Source: Desulfobulbus alkaliphilus | GTDB taxonomy: Bacteria; Desulfobacterota; Desulfobulbia; Desulfobulbales; Desulfobulbaceae | Reading direction: 5' to 3' | Length of the DNA stretch: 64,000 bases | NCBI RefSeq assembly: GCF_016918545.1 | Contig: NZ_JAFFQC010000012.1 | Span: 1-64,000 of the forward strand | In this document: positions 17,899 through 25,528 of the stretch, in pieces | Layout: each line of letters opens with the position of its first letter | How positions within the stretch are numbered: the first letter of the stretch is position 1 | Notes under the pieces: generated by a model | Told to the model about the DNA's origin: nothing | Databases searched by the model: none | The model's input: the letters and a program-made list of their open reading frames with translations, nothing else | Made by a program: the position numbers and the translations under genes

Positions 17899-18951
17899 AT
17901 GAAAAGCTCCAGTTCGCGGAAAAAAACATCAAGACCCGTATGCATCGAAGGACCTCTCGACGTGGGCAAGTGGACCGAATCCGTGCAAGCCGGTTTTCAT
18001 GCCATCGGCCTGGCCTCCACAGTGCATTACCATAACGCCATTGACCCTTTGTCGCGGATTTCCAACCGGGTCCACGCTTTTTTCAAACGCCGCGGTCTCC
18101 CTGGCATTTTTGTTACCTGGAAACAGATGTCCAGCCATCGGCTGCAAGCTCTTGTCCGACGCCACAAACCCAAAATCCTCATGTGCCTGCAAAGCACTAT
18201 TGAAGCCAAGGATGCAGAGGAGTTACGGAAAATCAGTCCTGAAATAAAAATCATCTACTGGTGGGGACCGCCGGTAGACCAGGAGGATCAGATTCCCAGG
18301 TTGCTGGAACTGGCCTCTTTTGTCGACATCCTGGCACTGACGCACAAAGGGGATTGTGAGCACCTCCGCGCCCAAGGCGCCACCGATGCCATCCACCTCC
18401 CCTTTGCTGCCTGTCCCTATGCTCATCGGGTGCAGCTCACCCCGAGAATTCAAAAAAAATGGGGCCGTGATGTTGTCCTGGTTGCCCCCCATGATGCATA
18501 CCTGGAGAATTTGGTCTGTAAAACAAGCGAGGCGATACAACAACCGGTGGATGTCTGGGGATCAGGATGGACCAGCAGTCGGTGGGTCAAATTTAATGGC
18601 CAGGTTCACCCCCCAAAAACTCAATATATCTATGCGGCTTCGACCATTGTTCTCAACCTTTATAGGGCGGCAGGCACAAAGCATAACGGTTTGAATGCGG
18701 CTTGTTACGAGATCGCGGCCGCTGGTGGATTTCAGATCACCGAAGAGCAACCTGTCCTTGCAGGTCAACCATTGAACCGCCACCTTGCCACCTACAACGG
18801 GGTCAAGGAACTGGGCAAAAAAACGCGTTATTACCTGGAGGAAGCCGGAGCACGCGAGTCCATGCGCACAAAATTGCAAAAGCATGTTCTTGAACAGGAA
18901 ACATACGGGCACCGTATGTTTGCACTGCTCAAGTCCATGGGGTACTCCTGA
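17899..18951 (+). CDS. Glycosyltransferase-like protein (CgeB type)
   Basis: 350 residues. The two-lobed layout of GT-B enzymes is visible: an N-terminal lobe ending near IIYWWGPP and a C-terminal lobe with VVLVAPHDAY, VWGSGW and the late NLYRAAGTKHNGLNAACYEIAAAGGF stretch (positions about 250-275). That last segment is like the nucleotide-sugar-binding part of CgeB/Glyco_trans_1_2 proteins. There is no signal peptide, so it is likely cytoplasmic, modifying a cell-surface or spore-coat-like glycan precursor. It stands alone, with a candidate promoter upstream. The sugar and acceptor are unknown. Confidence 0.7.
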   Translation: MKSSSSRKKTSRPVCIEGPLDVGKWTESVQAGFHAIGLASTVHYHNAIDPLSRISNRVHAFFKRRGLPGIFVTWKQMSSHRLQALVRRHKPKILMCLQSTIEAKDAEELRKISPEIKIIYWWGPPVDQEDQIPRLLELASFVDILALTHKGDCEHLRAQGATDAIHLPFAACPYAHRVQLTPRIQKKWGRDVVLVAPHDAYLENLVCKTSEAIQQPVDVWGSGWTSSRWVKFNGQVHPPKTQYIYAASTIVLNLYRAAGTKHNGLNAACYEIAAAGGFQITEEQPVLAGQPLNRHLATYNGVKELGKKTRYYLEEAGARESMRTKLQKHVLEQETYGHRMFALLKSMGYS

Positions 18952-19205
18952 CCCTGTACCGTAGCTGACAAACGATGGCCGTCCAGTGATGGCCGGTATG
19001 TTTACATCCTCCAGACCGGGCAACCCGGAACGCGACCCGATCAAGCAGCAGGGCAAAAAGCCTTATCCGCCCGCGGATCGGTTTGAAAAAAACCAGGAAG
19101 ATTTCAACAAACAACTCGTTGAAATAAAATTAATAAAACGGCTTCGCCCCCTCATGCCAGCCCTTTGAGTTTGCCTGCATTTCTTCAGAGAACGACTTGA
19201 ATTTC
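18952..19205. other. Intergenic region, nothing recognised
   Basis: No coding sequence, terminator or repeat copy could be supported here. Confidence 0.4.
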
Positions 19206-19428
19206 TTGACTTAAAGTTTGTTGTATTGTATGACAGGGCCCGTTGTCCTGCAGGCACTCACACCTGTGAAGTAGTGTATTATCTGATCGGGTTCTCTTGG
19301 GAGCCCGCGCCGGCAATGCAATCGAGCATGAACTCGAGCCTGAGGCAGCAGGTTCCATCGTTTAAAGACTCCTTTGGGTTCCACTGCCAGGAAGGGGTTC
19401 CTTACTACCAAAACCGATAGCAACCACC
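19206..19428 (+). promoter_or_regulatory. Candidate promoter and long leader of the Mrp-type operon
   Basis: TTGACT (19206-19211), a 17-base spacer and TATGAC (19229-19234) form a good sigma-70 promoter. The start of mrpE is about 190 bases further on. The leader contains a hairpin (GGGTTCTC with GGGAGCCC, 19289-19306). I do not recognise a known riboswitch in it. Confidence 0.4.
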
Positions 19429-19935
19429 ATGTCCGTTATCATTACCTTTTGCGTGATGTTCGCTCTCTGGATCGTGATGTCCGGAAAGTTCGACCTGTTT
19501 CATCTTGGGATGGGTGTGCTTTCCACCGGTCTGGTCACCTGGCTGTCCCATGATCTGCTTTTCAGCGGTCGTCCCCGGAAATTAGGAAAACTGCTTGCGG
19601 AAATCGGGCGATTTCTCCGCTATATGCTCTGGCTGTTTTGGCAGATTGTCCTGGCAAATATCCACATCGCCTCGCTGGCACTATCACCTCGCAGCAACGA
19701 GACCCTCGATCCCCGGATCATCAAGTTCAAGACCGTATTGAAAACCGATTTCGCCCAGTTTGTCTTTGCCAATTCCATTACCCTGACCCCTGGCACAACC
19801 ACTATCCGCATCCAGGACGGCTTCTTTTATGTGCACGCCATCACCGTGCAATCGGCCGGTGACCTCGCGGGGGGAGAGGGACCCGGAGAAATGGAGCGCT
19901 GGGTGGCCTGGGTTTTTGAAGGAGGCAAACGCTGA
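19429..19935 (+). CDS. mrpE: Mrp-type antiporter subunit E
   Basis: 168 residues. Three N-terminal hydrophobic segments are followed by a soluble C-terminal domain with the family signature TLTPGTTTIRIQDGFFYVHAI (split here as TLTPGTTT and IRIQDGFFYVHAI). MrpE/MnhE/MbhA subunits are part of the multi-subunit Na+/H+ antiporter module in the inner membrane. It is the first gene of the operon. No strong ribosome binding site is visible. The next gene follows after two bases. Confidence 0.93.
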   Translation: MSVIITFCVMFALWIVMSGKFDLFHLGMGVLSTGLVTWLSHDLLFSGRPRKLGKLLAEIGRFLRYMLWLFWQIVLANIHIASLALSPRSNETLDPRIIKFKTVLKTDFAQFVFANSITLTPGTTTIRIQDGFFYVHAITVQSAGDLAGGEGPGEMERWVAWVFEGGKR

Positions 19936-19937
19936 TC

Positions 19938-20273
19938 ATGGAACAATTCTTCATCACCATCGGCGTGGCCCTGCTGCTTCTGATGCTGGCCACTCTGTAT
20001 CGGGTCATCCTGGGCCCCACGGCCATCGATCGGATCCTCGGGGTGAATATCATCGGGATCAAGACCGTTGTCCTCATTATCCTGGTCGGTATCCTTGATG
20101 GCCGGGTTGAGATGTTCATCGATATCGCCTTTGCTTACGCACTGCTCAATTTCATCACCACCATCGCTGCTTCTCGATTCTTCCAGCGTCACTCGCAAAA
20201 AGCCCTGACCAAGGTCGAAGAAAAGGACAGTGCCCCTTCGGCCCCTCTGGAACGCCCGGGAACGGAAGGATAA
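19938..20273 (+). CDS. mrpF: Mrp-type antiporter subunit F
   Basis: 111 residues with three membrane segments and the MrpF/MbhB core RVILGPTAIDRILGVNIIG and FIDIAFAYALLNF. The C-terminal 25 residues are a polar tail (KVEEKDSAPSAPLERPG) beyond the usual family length of about 90. It belongs to the antiporter module and lies between mrpE and mrpG. Confidence 0.93.
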   Translation: MEQFFITIGVALLLLMLATLYRVILGPTAIDRILGVNIIGIKTVVLIILVGILDGRVEMFIDIAFAYALLNFITTIAASRFFQRHSQKALTKVEEKDSAPSAPLERPGTEG

Positions 20274-20285
20274 AGGAGGAACTTC

Positions 20286-20666
20286 ATGTTGCTTAATACC
20301 GTGGTCATTATCCTCATGTGCAGCGGTCTGGTGCTCTTTCTCGCCACCACCGTGGGCCTGCTTCGGTTCCCTGATTTTTACAGCAGGGTCCACGCCGCGG
20401 GCAAAGGAGACACCCTGTCCACCGCCTTGCTGCTTGCCGGACTGATTCTCTATATGTTGCGGGACTTCAACGGTGAAACCCTGCTGACAGCCGTCAAGCT
20501 GTCCCTGATTGTCTTTTTTGTTTTCATCGCCAGTCCAACGGCCACCCATGCCATTATCGATGCCGGTTACGAGGCTCGGGTTCCCTACTGGTCAAAGACC
20601 GGAGAGAAAACGGATGCCGAGCATTCGATTCCCGATGAATCCGTGGAACATCGGGAAAATCGCTAG
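20286..20666 (+). CDS. mrpG: Mrp-type antiporter subunit G
   Basis: 126 residues, three membrane segments, and the conserved GLLRFPDFYSRVHAAGKGDT of MrpG/MbhC, followed by SPTATHAI in the third segment. AGGAGG lies six bases before the ATG. A polar C-terminal tail of about 25 residues is present. It is a structural subunit of the antiporter module. Confidence 0.94.
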   Translation: MLLNTVVIILMCSGLVLFLATTVGLLRFPDFYSRVHAAGKGDTLSTALLLAGLILYMLRDFNGETLLTAVKLSLIVFFVFIASPTATHAIIDAGYEARVPYWSKTGEKTDAEHSIPDESVEHRENR

Positions 20667-20681
20667 ATTCAAGGGGGAGTT

Positions 20682-20945
20682 ATGTTTTGGGATTCGAGTC
20701 TGCTCTGGCAATTTGACCTGCTCATTCTGCTGATGATGGTTATTTGCGCCATTGCCGCCCTGTCTATCAAGGATCTGGTCAGCAGCGCGGTGGTCACGGG
20801 CGCTTACAGCTTTCTGATTTGTCTGATGTGGACAGAGATGCTGGCCGTGGACGTGGCCTTTACCGAAGCAGCGGTTGGGGCTGGAATCAGCACGGTCATC
20901 ATTCTCGGTACCGCCCAGTTCATCAAGCGGAGGAGTAAGGATTGA
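20682..20945 (+). CDS. DUF4040 (MbhD-like) antiporter subunit
   Basis: 87 residues and three membrane segments, with the DUF4040 signature KDLVSSAVVTGAYSFL and VDVAFTEAAVGAGISTVI. In canonical Mrp this corresponds to a piece of the C-terminus of MrpA. Here it is a separate gene, as in archaeal membrane-bound hydrogenase (MbhD). Its stop overlaps the next start (TTGA). Confidence 0.92.
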   Translation: MFWDSSLLWQFDLLILLMMVICAIAALSIKDLVSSAVVTGAYSFLICLMWTEMLAVDVAFTEAAVGAGISTVIILGTAQFIKRRSKD

Positions 20946-21691
20946 AGCAGCTCACTTTCATCATTTTAATAGTCTGCGCCCTGCTCATGCTCAAGGCAGC
21001 GGCGGATCTCCCGGACTGGGCCGATCCCGCCTCACCGGCCAGTACACACCTGTCCCCGGATTTTCTTGAACAGGGCTATGTAGAAACCGCCACGCCCAAT
21101 ATCGTCACCGTGGTCCTGGCTGATTACCGAAGCTATGACACCATGTTCGAGGCGGTGGTTGTCTTTGCTGCCGCTCTCATTGTCATGGTGATCCTCCGCC
21201 ATACCCCGCGGAAACGAGGCAAAACAATTCTGTACCGTCCCAAAAGGGAGGGGAGAGACACCATTCTGCAGGGTGCGGCCCAGCTGATCATTCCGGTTAT
21301 GCAGATTTTCGCCCTCTATGTTGTCGGTCATGGGCATTACAGTCCCGGCGGTGGGTTTCAAGGTGGCGTCATCTTTGGGGCCAGTTTCATTCTCATTGCC
21401 CTCTGCTTTAATCTGCGATTCGCAATACAGCGTTTTCGGGAACAGGGCGTCCTGGTGTGCGTTGCCGGTGGCGTCCTGCTGTACGCGGCCATAGGTGCCA
21501 TCTGCCAGGTCATGGGCTATAATTTCCTTGGATACACCGGGCTGGCCAGCATCCTGGGAGCAAGTGATGTCATGGCCCGCTCCTACGGGATTCTCGCTGT
21601 TGAAGTCGGCGTCGGTATAACGGTCATGTCGGTTATGGTTTCGCTCTATTACGATCTCGCTTCCAGCGGAGATCTTGACGAGGGTCTGTAA
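20942..21691 (+). CDS. mrpB: MrpB-like subunit with N-terminal MbhE-like domain
   Basis: 249 residues. The first 95 or so resemble MbhE (the C-terminal end of MrpA) with YRSYDTMFEAVVVFAAA. About 105-245 is the MnhB domain with GHGHYSPGGGFQGGVIFGAS. It starts at TTG 20942, overlapping the previous stop, with GGAGGAG upstream; no in-frame ATG fits as well. It is thus a fusion of two parts that are separate (MbhE and MbhF) in archaeal hydrogenase operons. Confidence 0.9.
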   Translation: MKQLTFIILIVCALLMLKAAADLPDWADPASPASTHLSPDFLEQGYVETATPNIVTVVLADYRSYDTMFEAVVVFAAALIVMVILRHTPRKRGKTILYRPKREGRDTILQGAAQLIIPVMQIFALYVVGHGHYSPGGGFQGGVIFGASFILIALCFNLRFAIQRFREQGVLVCVAGGVLLYAAIGAICQVMGYNFLGYTGLASILGASDVMARSYGILAVEVGVGITVMSVMVSLYYDLASSGDLDEGL

Positions 21692-21695
21692 AATC

Positions 21696-22085
21696 ATGGA
21701 TGAGCTTTTTCACTATATCATCGCAAAATATAACTATTGGGCCTCCCTGGTACTGCTCTTCATTGGCTTGTATGGGATGATTGCCAAAAACAACCTGATG
21801 AAAAAAATCATCGGCATGGTCATCTTTCAGACCGCGATCCTGCTTTTTTTCGTCTCCATTGGTGCCAAACGGGGGGCGTCGGTGCCCATCATCAAATTTA
21901 CCGCGGACAAGCAACCCTTGCTTGAAGCCACGGCCTATGCCAATCCCCTACCGCATGTGCTGATCCTCACCGCCATCGTTGTTGGCGTGGCGACCCTGGG
22001 TGTGGCACTTGCCATTCTGCAAAAAATCCAACGGGTGCATGGCACCATCGAAGAGGATGAAATTCTGGAGGATCAACGCTCATGA
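21696..22085 (+). CDS. mrpC: Mrp-type antiporter subunit C (NuoK-like)
   Basis: 129 residues with three membrane segments, homologous to NuoK: LFIGLYGMIAKNNLMKKIIG, then the last segment HVLILTAIVVGVATLGVALA. ATG 21696 is used; a TTG seven codons upstream is less likely. The last bases overlap the next gene by ATGA. Confidence 0.93.
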   Translation: MDELFHYIIAKYNYWASLVLLFIGLYGMIAKNNLMKKIIGMVIFQTAILLFFVSIGAKRGASVPIIKFTADKQPLLEATAYANPLPHVLILTAIVVGVATLGVALAILQKIQRVHGTIEEDEILEDQRS

Positions 22086-23599
22086 TGGATCAGGCCCCAA
22101 TCCTCATCATCATCATTCCGCTTTTCGCCGCCCTGTTCCTGACTCTGGTCGGGCCGTTGGGTCCCCGTTTTGCGTACGGCCTGCTCATCACCGGCCTGGT
22201 CGGGTCGCTGGGATGCTCTCTCCTCTCCCTTGGTCTGGTTCTGGATGGCAATCAGGCGGTGCAATACCGTTTAGGAGACTGGCCTCCCCCCCTGGGTATC
22301 GAGTTGGTCATCGATCATCTCAGTGGCGTGGTGCTTGTACTCATAGCAGGTTGTGCCTTGCTCACGGCCATTTATTCCCTGCGCACCGCGGAACAGGACA
22401 ACCCGGACCGACTCAACCACTACTATGCACTTTTCTCGCTGCTGGTGACCGGGCTGTTGGGGATGGCCGCCAGCGGAGACGTTTTTAACATCTACGTACT
22501 GCTGGAAATCTCCGCCCTTTCCAGCTACGGCCTGCTGGCCCGGGGACAAGGTCCAGCCTACTTCGCCACCTTTAAATACTTGATCGTCGGCACCATTGGG
22601 GCCTGCTTTTACCTGCTGGGAGTCGGTTACCTCTACATCATGACCGGCTCTCTCAATATCGCCGACATGGCCGCAATACTCAGCCAACCTGAGTTGCAGG
22701 AATCGGTGAGCGTGCGCATCGGCTTCACCCTGATTATTCTTGGAGTCTGGATCAAAATGGCGCTCTTTCCACTCCATGCCTGGATGCCCAACGCCTACAG
22801 CAAGGCAGGGACCACAACGGCTTGCCTGATTGCGCCCCTGATGACCAAGGTCAGCGTCTACATCATGCTGCGCATGATGTTCACCCTCTTTTCCGCGGAT
22901 TATGTCTTCTCCGCCATTGTCTGGAGCCCCTACGTTATTTATCTGGCCTCCGCGGCTGCAGTGATCGGCATGATCGCTGCACTGGCCCAGAGGGACCTGC
23001 GTAAGATGCTGACCTTCATCATTGTCGCTGAAATCGGTTACATGACTGGTGGTGCCTGGATCGCCACCGCCAGCGGCTTTATCGGCGCAACCTACCACAT
23101 CCTGGCCGATGGGTTGATGACCCTCTGCCTGTTCATGGCTGTGGGGGCCATCATCTACCGCACCGGTGAAACCAGCATGGCCGCCATGCGCAATATTTTT
23201 CAGAAAATGCCTGTTACCGCGGTCATATTCGTGATCGGCGCCGCTTCAATCATTGGCGTCCCCCCCACCTGTGGATTTTTCTCCAAGTGGTACCTGATCC
23301 AGGGGGCGGCTGAAGCTGAAGCCTGGGTGTTTGTGGCCGCCCTGTTGATAGCCAGTCTGGTCGCGGCCATCATATTTTTTCGGCTCCTTGAAATCGCCTT
23401 TTTCGGCGATCTCGATACCACTGGTGCAAGCGGAGACCACGGCCATTCCCATCAACCCGTTGCAACACTTCGTGCCGAAGCTCCACTGTCCATGCTTATC
23501 CCCATGGTGATCACCGCAGCCAGCGTCATCATCCTGGGACTGTATACTAAGGAAGTGGTGAATTATTTCATCAGCTGGTCGGTTCCCCTAGGAATTTAG
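22082..23599 (+). CDS. mrpD: Proton-translocating antiporter subunit, MrpD/NuoN-M family (first)
   Basis: 505 residues, about 14 membrane segments. The conserved features of this family are seen: a membrane glutamate in YVLLEISALSSYG, lysine and histidine in IKMALFPLHAWMP, and lysine in LMTKVSVYIM. These residues form the proton path in complex I and Mrp subunits. Translation is coupled to mrpC (ATGA). One of three such subunits in this operon. Confidence 0.92.
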   Translation: MMDQAPILIIIIPLFAALFLTLVGPLGPRFAYGLLITGLVGSLGCSLLSLGLVLDGNQAVQYRLGDWPPPLGIELVIDHLSGVVLVLIAGCALLTAIYSLRTAEQDNPDRLNHYYALFSLLVTGLLGMAASGDVFNIYVLLEISALSSYGLLARGQGPAYFATFKYLIVGTIGACFYLLGVGYLYIMTGSLNIADMAAILSQPELQESVSVRIGFTLIILGVWIKMALFPLHAWMPNAYSKAGTTTACLIAPLMTKVSVYIMLRMMFTLFSADYVFSAIVWSPYVIYLASAAAVIGMIAALAQRDLRKMLTFIIVAEIGYMTGGAWIATASGFIGATYHILADGLMTLCLFMAVGAIIYRTGETSMAAMRNIFQKMPVTAVIFVIGAASIIGVPPTCGFFSKWYLIQGAAEAEAWVFVAALLIASLVAAIIFFRLLEIAFFGDLDTTGASGDHGHSHQPVATLRAEAPLSMLIPMVITAASVIILGLYTKEVVNYFISWSVPLGI

Positions 23600-23641
23600 G
23601 GCTTTGTCCGCACTGCTTATTTCGCGAGGTTACAAGACAGG

Positions 23642-25126
23642 ATGTACTCTCCATCATTTTATCAAATAGCGCCGGTTATCGCCGTTTGTGCATCTCTGGC
23701 CGCGGTCCCTCTGATCGCACTCAGTGGCAGCCGACCCAATCTGCGCGAATTCTGGACTTTCCTTGCCGCCGGAACCAAGTTTGCCATGGTCTTCTCCCTG
23801 GCGGGCTATGTTCTGGCCGGCAATGTGGTCGAAGTGGACTTGATTCGTGTGCTCCCCGAACTGTCCATCAGCTTCAGGGTGGACAGCTTTGGCATCGTTT
23901 TTGCCTTGGTCTCATCCTTCCTCTGGATTGTTGCAGCGACCTACACCATCGGCTACATGCGGGGACTCGATGAGCATGCGCAAACACGATTCTTTGTCTG
24001 CTTTGCACTGTCGCTCTGTGCGGCCATCGGGGTCGCCTTTTCCGGCAATCTGCTCACCATGTACATCTTTTATGAGATGCTCTCTCTTTCCACCTATCCA
24101 CTGGTCGCGCATCATCAAGACCTGGAGGGTCGCGCCGGAGCCAGGAAATATCTTGTTTTCCTCCTGGGAGGATCTGTCGGCCTGGTCCTGCCGGCCCTGA
24201 TCATTCTGTTCGCCCTCGCCGGTACCCTCGATTTCGCGTACAACATCCAATCTGGAATCGTTCCCGAGGGCACCGGGCCCACCATGGTGGTCATTCTCTT
24301 TTTCGCCTTTTTGTTCGGATTTGCCAAAAACGGTGTCATGCCGATGCATGCCTGGCTTCCCGGCGCCATGGTCGCCCCTACCCCGGTATCGGCCCTGCTG
24401 CATGCCGTAGCAGTGGTCAAAGTCGGGGTCTTCTGTACGACCCGCGTGATGCTCTACGTTTTCGGGATCGACCTGATGGCTGACCTCAACCTCGGTATAA
24501 TTACCGCGTACATCGTTTCCTTTACCATTATCATGGCCTCGATCATTGCCCTGACCAAGGACAACCTCAAGGCAAGACTGGCCTACTCAACAGTCAGCCA
24601 GCTTTCCTATATTATCCTCGGGGTCGCTCTGCTGGCGCCCGCGGCCATTCAGGGCGGTATCATTCATATCGTCAACCACGCTTTTGCTAAAATCACCCTC
24701 TTTTTCTGTGCCGGAGCAATTTACGTCGCTACCCACAAGAAGAACATTTCCGAAATGGGTGGACTGGGCAGGGTTATGCCCTTCACCTTCGGCGCTTTTG
24801 CCGTGGCCTCGCTATCGATGATCGGAGCACCACCGGTGGCGGGATTCATCACCAAATGGTACATACTTGTCGGCTCGCTGGATGCCGGCCAGATGGCCAT
24901 CATCCTGGTCCTGATTGCCTCCACCATGCTCAATGTCGGCTATTTCGCTCCGATTACCTACAAGGCCTTCTTTGGCAAGCCTCCTGCCGGTGTCTCCTAT
25001 GAACCGGGAATCAAGGAAGCGCCTCTTATCATGGTTGTGCCCATAATGGTCGCGGCTACTATCTCGGTCTTCATAGGCATTTTCCCAGGTTTCATGATGC
25101 AGTTCGTGCAAATGGTGATCCCATGA
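23642..25126 (+). CDS. mrpD: Proton-translocating antiporter subunit, MrpD/NuoM family (second)
   Basis: 494 residues and about 14 membrane segments. Membrane glutamate in FYEMLSLSTYP, AKNGVMPMHAWLPGAM and HAVAVVKVGVF carry the expected charged residues. It resembles MbhH/MrpD proteins and is closer to canonical NuoM than the third copy. It overlaps the following 83-residue gene by ATGA. Confidence 0.92.
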   Translation: MYSPSFYQIAPVIAVCASLAAVPLIALSGSRPNLREFWTFLAAGTKFAMVFSLAGYVLAGNVVEVDLIRVLPELSISFRVDSFGIVFALVSSFLWIVAATYTIGYMRGLDEHAQTRFFVCFALSLCAAIGVAFSGNLLTMYIFYEMLSLSTYPLVAHHQDLEGRAGARKYLVFLLGGSVGLVLPALIILFALAGTLDFAYNIQSGIVPEGTGPTMVVILFFAFLFGFAKNGVMPMHAWLPGAMVAPTPVSALLHAVAVVKVGVFCTTRVMLYVFGIDLMADLNLGIITAYIVSFTIIMASIIALTKDNLKARLAYSTVSQLSYIILGVALLAPAAIQGGIIHIVNHAFAKITLFFCAGAIYVATHKKNISEMGGLGRVMPFTFGAFAVASLSMIGAPPVAGFITKWYILVGSLDAGQMAIILVLIASTMLNVGYFAPITYKAFFGKPPAGVSYEPGIKEAPLIMVVPIMVAATISVFIGIFPGFMMQFVQMVIP

Positions 25127-25374
25127 TTGTCAAATTTATCGATTATTTGCGTGATCGACTGAAACTTGTCATTCGCCTCTGTTTTGGGGTGCTGGTACTG
25201 CTTGTACTGTATGACGCATTGTTGCTGGACAAAAGTTACGCGCACACCGCGGCTGAAAAGCTGCCGGGGTTCTGGTCTCTTTTCGGGTTCATTGCCTGCA
25301 TCCTGCTCATTGTCTTTGCCAAATTGTACGGTTATCTGGGCATCCAGACCCGCGAGGATTACTATGATCGGTAA
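25123..25374 (+). CDS. Small two-pass membrane protein of the antiporter operon
   Basis: 83 residues: a basic N-terminus (YLRDRLKLVIR), a membrane segment (LCFGVLVLLVLYDALLL), a short loop with a histidine, and a second segment (FWSLFGFIACILLIVF). I do not recognise a family. Its ATGA overlap with the upstream MrpD-like gene argues that it is expressed with and may belong to the complex. Confidence 0.75.
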   Translation: MIVKFIDYLRDRLKLVIRLCFGVLVLLVLYDALLLDKSYAHTAAEKLPGFWSLFGFIACILLIVFAKLYGYLGIQTREDYYDR

Positions 25375-25528
25375 TCAACGACCGTCATTCCATATTTTCC
25401 ACACCAGGGCCAATCGTCACATGCCTGCGCAGACCACCTGTCTGCCAGAAAAAAATGCGGCGTTGGCAAACATATACTTTTCCCCGGTGTGGGAAAGTAG
25501 CTAACTTACCTGTTCGTAGAGGGATTTG

